DNA from: Streptomyces deccanensis
Lineage (GTDB): Bacteria > Actinomycetota > Actinomycetes > Streptomycetales > Streptomycetaceae
Assembly (NCBI RefSeq): GCF_022385335.1
Contig: NZ_CP092431.1
Coordinates: 7,750,001 to 7,814,000, forward strand
Direction of reading: 5' to 3'
DNA length: 64,000 nucleotides
Positions 26,826 to 34,384 of this stretch are shown one piece after another. Position numbers and translations under genes: made by a program. The notes under the pieces were generated by a model that was not told the DNA's origin, made no database searches, and worked only from the letters and a program-made list of their open reading frames with translations. Numbering within the stretch: position 1 is the stretch's first letter; every line of letters starts with the position of its first letter.

Positions 26826-27721
26826 CCCTCGGCGCCGACTTACCTCTCACCATCGTCATCTGCAGCAACCGCCCCGACAGCCTGCCGCCAGCTGTCACCC
26901 GCACGGCCGCGGCCATGGGCCCCAGGGACCGCCTCCTGGTCATCGCGGACATGCCCGCCCAGCACCTGCCCACGCTGCCCACAGACGCCTCGCCGCCTCC
27001 GTCCCGCATCCGCGTCATCTGCAACGAGGGGAACCAGGGCCTCGCCCACAGCCGCAACAAGGCCATGAAGGAGGCCACGACGCAGCACGTCGTCTTCCTC
27101 GACGACGACATCGTCCCCACCGCCGAGGCACTGACCCGCATACGCGAAGCCCTGACCGCCGGCGCACACGTCACCGGGACGAGGATCACCGCCCACCTTC
27201 AAGGGCACCGCCGCCCATGGTTCCTCACCTCGGGACAACTGCACTACCTCGGCTCCCACGCGCCGGCCCAGCCGGCGTCGATCTGGGGCGGCAGTTTCGC
27301 CATCGACGTCGAGCACGCCCGCTTGCTGGGAGTCGGCTTCGACGAGCGCCTCGGCCGGATCGGCGGCTCCCTCATCTCCGCCGAGGACACCACCTTCGTA
27401 CGGGAGATCACCGCGCGCGGTGCGACCGCGACGATCCTGCACGACGCCGAGGTGCAACATCTGATCCCTGCCCACCGGCTGACCCTGTCCTACCTGCTGC
27501 GCCGCGCCTTCTGGCAGGGCCGCAGCGAAGCACGGCGTAACGACGCGCGGCGAGGCATCGCCAAGGAATGGCACCGCAACCGCTCGGGGAACGGCACCCG
27601 TCCGGTGCGGGCCGCCCTCGCCCTGCTCTACACCGCCAGCGTTCTTCTCGGAGTGTGCCGGGAGGCCGTCACACGGAGCCGGACCAGCGCCGCCGACGCC
27701 GAAACCAGGAGCGACCGATGA
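26822..27721 (+). CDS. Glycosyltransferase family 2 (second)
   Basis: 299 residues. GT-A signature: LTIVICSNRPDSLPP, NEGNQGLAHSRNKAMKEA, VVFLDDDIVP (DxD) and ISAEDTTFVREI. It is smaller than the GT2 at 21618 and lacks a membrane segment. It overlaps the HAD gene and the GT4 gene by 4 nt each. Confidence 0.88.
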   Translation: MTLGADLPLTIVICSNRPDSLPPAVTRTAAAMGPRDRLLVIADMPAQHLPTLPTDASPPPSRIRVICNEGNQGLAHSRNKAMKEATTQHVVFLDDDIVPTAEALTRIREALTAGAHVTGTRITAHLQGHRRPWFLTSGQLHYLGSHAPAQPASIWGGSFAIDVEHARLLGVGFDERLGRIGGSLISAEDTTFVREITARGATATILHDAEVQHLIPAHRLTLSYLLRRAFWQGRSEARRNDARRGIAKEWHRNRSGNGTRPVRAALALLYTASVLLGVCREAVTRSRTSAADAETRSDR

Positions 27722-28719
27722 AGGTAGCCATGGTCATCCCGCCGTACCGCTACGGCGCCGACCCCAGCCAGTGGATCACCGTGCCGCCCCAGGGCTACGG
27801 CGGCATCCAGTGGGTCGTCGCCACGCTCATGGACGGACTGCTGGAGGCCGGGTGCGAGATCCTCCTCCTCGGAGCTCCAGGAAGCCCGGTCCAGGACGGC
27901 GTCACGGTCTCCGACACAGTGGAGACGGCCGACATCCACGCCGCCATCGAAGCCTTCGGCCCGGCCATCGTCCACGACCACTCGAACACCGCCGCACTAC
28001 CAGCTGGCAACCACAGACCCACGGTGAGCACACACCACCTCAACAGCGTGCCGGAGCTCCAGACCAACGGCATCTACCTCTCCCGCGCACAACGCACTGC
28101 CGCAGGGTCCGTCTCCGCCCCGGTGATCCGGCTACCGGTCAACCCCGCACGCTGTCAGTTCCAGGAGGCGAAGGACGACTATCTCCTCTTCCTGGGCCGG
28201 GTCTCCGCGCACAAGGGCGTGCGCGAGGCAGCGGCGTTCGCGCACGCCGCCGGCGTGCCGCTGACGGTCGCCGGACCGGCCTGGGAGAAGGACTACCTGG
28301 ACGCGCTGCTGGCCGACTTCCCGCACACCATCCGCTATGTGGGCGAGGTCGGCGGCAGCGCCCGTACCCGACTGGTCGCACGCGCCCGAGCGCAGCTCGT
28401 GCTGTCCCAGCCGTGGGGAGGACCGTTCGGCGGACGATGGATCGAGCCCGGCGCCACCGTGGTCTCGGAGGCCGCCGCCAGCGGCACCCCGGTGATCGCC
28501 ACGGACAACGGATGCCTGCCAGAGATCGTCCCCGGCGTCGGTACGGTGCTGCCGACCGGGCGGGAGATCACACCCGGCGACGCGAAGGCGGTGCTGGCCT
28601 CCCTTCCCACGGCCCAGGCCGTGCGCGAAACAGCGGTGGACCGATGGGGCCACCACACCATCGCCCGCCAGTACCTGGCGGTCTACAAGAGAGCGGTCAG
28701 CGGCGAGGTCTGGACGTGA
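27718..28719 (+). CDS. Glycosyltransferase family 4
   Basis: 333 residues. GT-B fold with N-terminal MKVAMVIPPYRYGADPSQW, domain-boundary LLFLGRVSAHKGVREA, and the C-terminal VVSEAAASGTPVIATDNGCL (Glu of the ExxxxxGxP-like donor motif). It closes the nine-gene operon. The next gene is convergent, 10 nt away, so transcription probably ends there. Confidence 0.9.
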   Translation: MKVAMVIPPYRYGADPSQWITVPPQGYGGIQWVVATLMDGLLEAGCEILLLGAPGSPVQDGVTVSDTVETADIHAAIEAFGPAIVHDHSNTAALPAGNHRPTVSTHHLNSVPELQTNGIYLSRAQRTAAGSVSAPVIRLPVNPARCQFQEAKDDYLLFLGRVSAHKGVREAAAFAHAAGVPLTVAGPAWEKDYLDALLADFPHTIRYVGEVGGSARTRLVARARAQLVLSQPWGGPFGGRWIEPGATVVSEAAASGTPVIATDNGCLPEIVPGVGTVLPTGREITPGDAKAVLASLPTAQAVRETAVDRWGHHTIARQYLAVYKRAVSGEVWT

Positions 28720-28729
28720 CCTCGGAAGG

Positions 28730-29560
28730 TCACGCCGTGCGCTGCTTCGCCAGACGCTGACGGCGCGCTTCGTAGAGAACGACGGAGGCGGCGTTCGACG
28801 CGTTCAGGGAGCTGGCCGAGCCTGTCATCGGAATGCTGATCACGTGGTCGCAGCTCTCTCGCCAGGCCGCGCTGAGGCCCGCGGTCTCGTTGCCGATGAG
28901 CAGCAGGACCGGTTGGGTCAGATCGAATTCCGAGACCTCGGCATCGCCGTCCTCGTCCGTGCCGACGACGGCGACCGGCCGCCCCTGAGCGCGCTCCTTC
29001 TCCAGCCACTCCATGACCTCGTGGTGCGACTGGCTCCGCACCACGGGCACGGCGAAGAACGATCCCGTGGAGGCACGGACCGACTTGGGGTCGTACGGGT
29101 CCGCGGCGTGCCCCGTCACGATGAGCCCGCTCGCGCCGAAGGCATCGGCTGACCGCACGATGCTTCCGATGTTGCCGGGCTGCGTCGGCCGGTCGAAGAC
29201 CAGACCGAGGAAGTCGTCGCGAACCTTGATCCGCGACAGGCTGTCCGGCGCCATCTCGACCACCGCCAGGACCTCCGCAGCCCCGTCGGCCTTCTCGCTG
29301 AGCTCGGCGAGCAACTGCGGCGCCATCGCGACGCGCTCGGCGCCGACACCGCGCAGTAGATCCTCGGCCCATCGGGAGAGCGGGCGGCTGGCGTCGTAGA
29401 GCAGGGACCGAACGGTCCAGCCGTGCTCCACGGCCATCGTGATCGGCCGCACGCCCTGAACGAGGAACTCCTTGGCACGCCCTCGCTTGGTGCGGTTGTT
29501 GAGCAGCGTCTGCAGCTGCTGGAAACGGGCATTGCGGGTCGTGATCCGCTGCACTGCCAC
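28730..29560 (-). CDS. AviRb-like 23S rRNA 2'-O-methyltransferase (SpoU/TrmH family)
   Basis: About 276 residues from GTG 29560; GTG 29554 is also possible. GGAGG lies just upstream. The SPOUT knot motifs are present: LVFDRPTQPGNIGSIVRSAD (motif 1), LLIGNETAGL (motif 2) and IPMTGSASSLNASNAASVV (motif 3). The N-terminus (ITTRNARFQQLQ) and the whole sequence resemble, from memory, AviRb of the avilamycin producer, which methylates 23S rRNA for resistance. Other SpoU methyltransferases are housekeeping, so a resistance role is inferred. Confidence 0.82.
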   Translation of the reverse strand: MAVQRITTRNARFQQLQTLLNNRTKRGRAKEFLVQGVRPITMAVEHGWTVRSLLYDASRPLSRWAEDLLRGVGAERVAMAPQLLAELSEKADGAAEVLAVVEMAPDSLSRIKVRDDFLGLVFDRPTQPGNIGSIVRSADAFGASGLIVTGHAADPYDPKSVRASTGSFFAVPVVRSQSHHEVMEWLEKERAQGRPVAVVGTDEDGDAEVSEFDLTQPVLLLIGNETAGLSAAWRESCDHVISIPMTGSASSLNASNAASVVLYEARRQRLAKQRTA

Positions 29561-30169
29561 CCGTCCTCCAAGCCGAAGATGATCATTGCGAAACCGGTCG
29601 TCCCAGGCGGAACACGGCACTGGGCACCCAGCAGGTTACACGGGTCTGGATCGTGACCGTACGTGTCCATCCGTTGTGCACGCGTCTTGGCTTTGGGCGG
29701 CAACGCACACGAGATCGTCCTGTCGGCAACGACCAAGCCGAGAGTCATCAGCGTCAGCGTGGGGGCCCACAAACGTGGCGCGGAAGAACAGAGCTATGAG
29801 TTTTCCGTCCCGGCTTTCCAAGTTGCGGTGCCGCTCACGGCGCGTACGCGTGGGCAACTCCGGGATGGCAGGCGACTTCCCCCACAGCCAGGCAGCGTCC
29901 AGTCCGCGGGAGGCATCCCCAGGCTTCCCAGTCGAACAGGCAGAACTGCGGGGCTGTTCCGTTGGCCCACGTGAAATGTGCGCCGGCACCCATTTTCGGA
30001 TCGCCGAATCTAGGACGCTCGGGAACACCGCCTGGAGTACTCAGTGACGCCAGCTTGGGCGACGATCACGGTGTCCGGCGTTCGACGTGCGTCGTGTGGT
30101 AGGCGGTCAAGCGCACCGAGCGAGGCGTTCAGCGCCGCTCACCAGGGGCGGCCGTTTCGGATTGCAGCT
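29561..30169. other. Intergenic region with a gene fragment
   Basis: About 600 bp. Apart from a short phosphotransferase-like remnant (29835-29993, minus) nothing in either strand looks coding over its length. Confidence 0.4.
29835..29993 (-). pseudogene. Fragment resembling an APH-family phosphotransferase
   Basis: A 52-residue ORF from ATG 29993. It contains HFTWANG followed by FCLFDWEAWGCLPR, which resembles the end of the catalytic loop and the DWE(G/A)WG metal-site motif of Streptomyces phosphotransferases. No N-lobe or C-terminal helices are found around it. Probably a relic. Confidence 0.35.
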
Positions 30170-30736
30170 TCAGGCAGCCTGATGTTGATTCTCAGCAGTT
30201 GCTGCGCCGAACGACGACCGAGAGTTGACCGACGACGCCATTCGAGCGGGACACTCGGTTCGTCGGACGGCAGCCTCACCCGCGTGCGGTGAAGGAGGTG
30301 CATCCGCAAGGTAGTCGTCCGTGTCCTCGGCCGAAGGCTCCGGCGTGATCTCGAACCATGTCGTCTTGCCGTTCCGTTCCGGTCGCGTCCCCCAAGCGTC
30401 AGCCAAAGCATTCACGAGCAGCAGCCCCCGACCGCTCTCCTCATCTGGCCCAGCCTCAACAGCACTCGGCAAGAGGGGATCGGTGTCCGTGACCTCGACT
30501 CGAAGCCGCTCATCAGTCCGCGTCACAGCGACGTCGCAGGGAGCATCTGTGTGCAGGACGGCGTTGGCGATCAGCTCGCTCGCCAGCAACTCGATGTTCT
30601 GCAGTGTTTGACCTGACAAGACAAGGCCCAAGTCCTGGGCCAGCACGGTGACTTGGCGGCGCGCCCCCGGGACAGCGTCGACAGCCGCCGCAACCGTGAA
30701 TCCGTACTTCGGACGTTCGGGATCGCGACGTGCCAT
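30170..30736 (-). CDS. ATP-binding protein, anti-sigma-factor-like (HATPase_c)
   Basis: 188 residues. The Bergerat ATP fold is visible: LLASELIANAVLHT (N box), LRVEVTDTDP (G1 box), GRGLLLVNALADAWG (G2 region) and GKTTWFEI. Such single-domain proteins act as anti-sigma factors or serine kinases in Streptomyces regulatory networks. The last 50 residues are Ala/Ser-rich and probably disordered. A GGACAGTCTGTCC palindrome lies 68 nt upstream of the start. Confidence 0.88.
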   Translation of the reverse strand: MARRDPERPKYGFTVAAAVDAVPGARRQVTVLAQDLGLVLSGQTLQNIELLASELIANAVLHTDAPCDVAVTRTDERLRVEVTDTDPLLPSAVEAGPDEESGRGLLLVNALADAWGTRPERNGKTTWFEITPEPSAEDTDDYLADAPPSPHAGEAAVRRTECPARMASSVNSRSSFGAATAENQHQAA

Positions 30737-31201
30737 GACGACAACCTCACCTTGGTAGCGGCCTCAGGAGAAAGAAGCCTTCCACCCGGCAAGAGCTGTG
30801 TGAGGACAGTCTGTCCGTAGGCTGGCCACGCATGATGCCTTGACGCTGCGGCGAGTTGTGATACGAGGCCAGCCTTCGTCGGGGCTGTCGAGGTGAAGTC
30901 CCTTGAGTGAACCGTACCCCGCCACACCTTGTGTCAGGTCACGGCCGTGACGATCGCCTGCCGCGCTGAACATGGCAGCGGCCACCTGCAGCGGTCGTCC
31001 GCGGCGTGATCTTCCATTCGGAGCGCGGGAGTGAGGGAGCTTCGCGGGAGTCCCCCCGTTCCTGCCGCCGGCCGAGTGGGAAGAGGTCAAGGAGCCCGGA
31101 AGCTTCGAAGTGAGTCTCCTCGTGCCAACCTTGCGTGGCTGGCTGGGCGGAGTTGATCGCGTTTGGGGGCTCTGGATGCGGAACGGTTTGTGCGCCGGCG
31201 T
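30737..31201. other. Intergenic region with regulatory module
   Basis: About 465 bp. It contains the fourth operator-promoter module, whose promoter points rightwards. Downstream on the plus strand, near 31058-31110, one frame reads PFLPPAEWEEVKEPGSFEVS and looks protein-like, but it has no start codon and no upstream domain; it may be a relic of a gene once served by that promoter. Confidence 0.4.
30804..30867 (+). promoter_or_regulatory. Composite operator-promoter module, copy 4
   Basis: GGACAGTCTGTCC (30804-30816, the exact reverse complement of the copy at 11492), 23 nt, TTGACG (30840-30845), 16 nt spacer containing GTTGTGA, TACGAG. No intact gene follows on the plus strand. On the minus strand the palindrome is 68 nt before the anti-sigma-like gene. 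Confidence 0.55.
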
Positions 31202-34200
31202 TCAGCTGGCTCCGGTTGCTGAGTTGAGGATGTCCCTCTGTTCCTGGTCGGCTTCCCCGTTACTGGGGGCGGATCGCCTGTACTGGGGGTGGTCGAGGTC
31301 CATCTGGAGTGCGGCGTGCAGGGGGGCGGGGTAGCGGGTGCGCTCGGACCAGGCCAGGGCGTGGTGGGAGAGGCAGGCGGTGGCTCGGGCGAGGTCTTCC
31401 CGGGAGTGGCGGCGGGTGAACATGGGATTGATCTCTCGGGTGGTGATGGAGTGCCAGTTGCCGTTGAGTTCGCTATCACCCCGCGCGTCCCTCTCGTCGC
31501 TTGCGCGCCAGCGGGTGCGGTCGTCCCCGAGGCGACTGCGGTTGTGGGTGCGGGATTCGCTGAAGAGGAACCAGGGGTGTCCCTCGGGCCGGTGGCCGGG
31601 CCAGGCCAGATACTGGCTGACCTTGATGAAGGGGTCGAGTCCCTTGGCCAGTCGGCCTTTGGTCATGGCCTCTTTCTCGGCGTAGACGAAGCGGGGAAGT
31701 TCGTCCTGCATGGTGTTGACGCGGATGTAGCTGATCGGGTGCAGACGCTCGTCCGTAATTTCCTGGTTTGGGGTCCAGAGGCGCTTGTCTTCCTCAGGCA
31801 GGCTGTCGCGGGTCAGGCCGAAACTCCTGTTGTGGAAGCCAGGGTAAATGCGACGCCATGCGTGACCGTCGAGCATGACGGCGAGATCGAGACCGGCCAT
31901 TTCGGGCCTCTGCTGGAGCTGTACCAGCGCACGGGCAGCGTCGCTGCCGACCTCGCACCATCGGTCCATTCGCGTCTTGCTCGCGTCTTTTTCGTTGTGC
32001 AGGGGGTAGTTCTTGGCGTGGAAGGCGGTGTTCGCGTCGTAGTACGGGGCCCAGGTGTTGGTGATGTTGCTCCAGCCGAGCATGGTCCACACGCCGCCGG
32101 GCTTGCTGGGTGGGATGAGCACGGCAGCAGTGGTGATCCAGAGGGGCTCGCCCCGGTAGAGGTTGCTCTTGGTCTGCATACGGCAGTGCAGGCCGCAGTA
32201 GGCGATGCGGGGCAGCGGGTTCTTTTCGGGGTGCAAGATGGCCTCGTACCGGTCGTCGACAACGCCGAGGCTGCGGTGCATGTCAAGGACGGCGCTGAAC
32301 GCGGCGTGGTCCTTGTGGTACTCCTTCTTCTGGGCGGGGATCTCGGTCAGGACGGGGCCGGCCGTGCCCTTGCGGTACTGGAGCTTGGCGCCCACGGTGA
32401 ATTGGCTGGGCACGCGTGCTTCAGCGAAGAGCCCACGCACCGCGTGCTTGGCGTCCTTCTCGTTCCTCTCGGTCTCCTCAGCCCTCTTCCGAGCCGTGCG
32501 GCTGCCGTTGGCCGGCGTGTTTGCACCGTCCTGGTCGGTGCGGGGCATCTCGGTTTCGCACCAGACAACCAGGCGGGTCCCCGGCTCCTTGTAGCGGTTG
32601 ATGATCGTGTTGACTTCGGCGCGGCGGATGCCAGCGCGTTCTGTGCCGTGCTGAAGGAGCTTTTCTGCCTTGTGGAGCACCAAGCGGATACCGGGGCGGA
32701 GTTCAATCTCGCTGCGTGAGGGTTTGATGGTCTCGGGATCGATGCCGTAGGCGCAGGCGAGTGCCTGCACCATGCGCTGCCGCGTGGGATACCGGTACCA
32801 CAGGCCGAGATACACCAGCTCGTTCTCACCCTGATTTTCGATCGAACGCTGGATGGAGTCCGGGGAGGGGAGGCCGACCTTGTCCTGGAAACGGGCAGCT
32901 GTCTTCTTGCTGTTCTCGTCGTCGCTTGCCTTCCCCTGCGCCCACTGCAGGTGGGATGTGTCCTGCAAGTACCGCTTGCCGAAGCCTTTGCTGTCACTGA
33001 CCAGGGTCATCACTGGTACCGCGTCGCTTTCGCTGTCGCTGTTACCGGTTAGTTCCGGGGCGAAGGAGGCGTGGAGGTGCTCCATGATCAGACGGTGGTG
33101 ATGGGTGCCGGTGCCGGTGCCGACACCGTTGCTCTTGGGCGTGGTGGCGTGCAGGGGCCGGACCTTGCCGGGCGCCTCCATGGTGAGTGATTTGCCGCTG
33201 CTGCGGTTGTCGATCTCCGTATTGGCCCGGGTCTGGACCGCGAGCAGGCCCGTGTGGTCGACGTCCAGACGGGCGGCGATCTCCAGTCCGTATCGGTTGG
33301 CGGACTTCAAGCCTCCGGGGCCGTCCAGCTTGAGGGAGAGGACCGGCTTGTCGCCGCCGCAGTCCACCATGGCGGTCTTGGCGTAGATGACGGCGTTGCT
33401 GATGCGCCGGTTGCTGCCGTGGAAGTGGATGACCGGGTTGGTGTAGCCGGTGAAGGTGGCCATCTTGGTGTCAACGCGGGAGAGCGTGTAGTCCCGGGCG
33501 CTCCAGTCTTCGGCGAGCTCCGACCAGTTGCCAGCGATCTGTTGTGTCGCTTCGGCGCTTGGCGGGTGCCCGATGTGTGCGAAGGCGGGGCCGAAGGGGT
33601 GGTCCCAGGCGATGACGCTGCCGTCGCTGAGCGGCCGGTAGGCGAGGGTGACGGCGGTTTCGGTGTCCTTTGCCCATCCCGCTTGCCGGGGCTTGGCTGT
33701 CTCCTCTGGTTCCCTCTCGTCCTCTGCCGGTTCGGACTCCTTGATCTTCGGTGTCACCGGCGTCATGGCGTACTCGGTGAAGGGAGTCCCGGCGAACTTG
33801 TCGGCCATGCACCAGCGCACGGCCTGGTAGGCCCAGTCGGGCGGGTTGGGGGCGAGGCTGCCGTGGTTGAGGATGACATCGGCCAGGGAGAGCTTCGCCG
33901 GCGTGGTGGCACGGACCAGGCCCGGCAGGGTGGATTTCCCGGTGTCGGAGGCGCTGTCGAGCGACGTGCCCTTGACCGCGGCTTCGAGGTAGGTGAACAC
34001 CTTGGCGAGCTTGACGGGGTCGATCTCCTTGAGAGAGATCATGTAGCGGAAGTGCTTGTCGAGGTAGACGTAGCCCTCGGCGAGGGCTTGCAAGGCGGTG
34101 GTGGCGATACTGAGCGGCCAGAGCATCGCCACGTCCACACCCTCGGGGAGATTCTTGTTCTTCCGGCTCTCCCCAGCCCACGCACCATACTTGTGCCACT

Positions 34201-34345
34201 CGACGAGAATCTCCGGCTTGTCTTTTCGTCCTTCTCCGCCGAAGTCGCTCCAGTCGTGGAAGGACCACAGGTACGCGTACTGGCCCGCCAGCACAGCGTC
34301 GTTCAGGAGGAGAGAAGAGGTGTAGATGGTGGTGAGCTTGGCCAT
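31202..34345 (-). CDS. pPIWI_RE protein (PIWI-RE Argonaute-like), DUF3962/MID/RNaseH-like
   Basis: 1047 residues. The N-terminal X domain (about 1-400) precedes MID and RNase H/PIWI-like domains. The C-terminal region shows LAVMLDGHAWRRIYPGFHN (about 821-839), YIRVNTMQDELPRF (about 873-887, conserved Arg), TREINPMF (about 970, the Arg-Glu pair that names the family) and SHHALAWSERTRYPAPLHAA. PIWI-RE proteins were described (Burroughs, Iyer and Aravind, 2013) as one part of a three-gene system with a DinG helicase and a nuclease, proposed to attack invading DNA. Catalytic competence is not clear from sequence. It is last in the operon, 39 nt after the helicase. Confidence 0.88.
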   Translation of the reverse strand: MAKLTTIYTSSLLLNDAVLAGQYAYLWSFHDWSDFGGEGRKDKPEILVEWHKYGAWAGESRKNKNLPEGVDVAMLWPLSIATTALQALAEGYVYLDKHFRYMISLKEIDPVKLAKVFTYLEAAVKGTSLDSASDTGKSTLPGLVRATTPAKLSLADVILNHGSLAPNPPDWAYQAVRWCMADKFAGTPFTEYAMTPVTPKIKESEPAEDEREPEETAKPRQAGWAKDTETAVTLAYRPLSDGSVIAWDHPFGPAFAHIGHPPSAEATQQIAGNWSELAEDWSARDYTLSRVDTKMATFTGYTNPVIHFHGSNRRISNAVIYAKTAMVDCGGDKPVLSLKLDGPGGLKSANRYGLEIAARLDVDHTGLLAVQTRANTEIDNRSSGKSLTMEAPGKVRPLHATTPKSNGVGTGTGTHHHRLIMEHLHASFAPELTGNSDSESDAVPVMTLVSDSKGFGKRYLQDTSHLQWAQGKASDDENSKKTAARFQDKVGLPSPDSIQRSIENQGENELVYLGLWYRYPTRQRMVQALACAYGIDPETIKPSRSEIELRPGIRLVLHKAEKLLQHGTERAGIRRAEVNTIINRYKEPGTRLVVWCETEMPRTDQDGANTPANGSRTARKRAEETERNEKDAKHAVRGLFAEARVPSQFTVGAKLQYRKGTAGPVLTEIPAQKKEYHKDHAAFSAVLDMHRSLGVVDDRYEAILHPEKNPLPRIAYCGLHCRMQTKSNLYRGEPLWITTAAVLIPPSKPGGVWTMLGWSNITNTWAPYYDANTAFHAKNYPLHNEKDASKTRMDRWCEVGSDAARALVQLQQRPEMAGLDLAVMLDGHAWRRIYPGFHNRSFGLTRDSLPEEDKRLWTPNQEITDERLHPISYIRVNTMQDELPRFVYAEKEAMTKGRLAKGLDPFIKVSQYLAWPGHRPEGHPWFLFSESRTHNRSRLGDDRTRWRASDERDARGDSELNGNWHSITTREINPMFTRRHSREDLARATACLSHHALAWSERTRYPAPLHAALQMDLDHPQYRRSAPSNGEADQEQRDILNSATGAS

Positions 34346-34384
34346 GCGGCTGCCGGAACCTCTCTTCGATCAGACCGGCCGGGG

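Noticed and set aside
19907..28719. A complete orthosomycin biosynthetic cluster
   Set aside because: No polyketide synthase, no deoxysugar pathway and only one PhyH oxygenase are present.
31289..32719. Long plus-strand ORF opposite the PIWI-RE gene
   Set aside because: It has no domain and mirrors the third-position bias of the real minus-strand gene.
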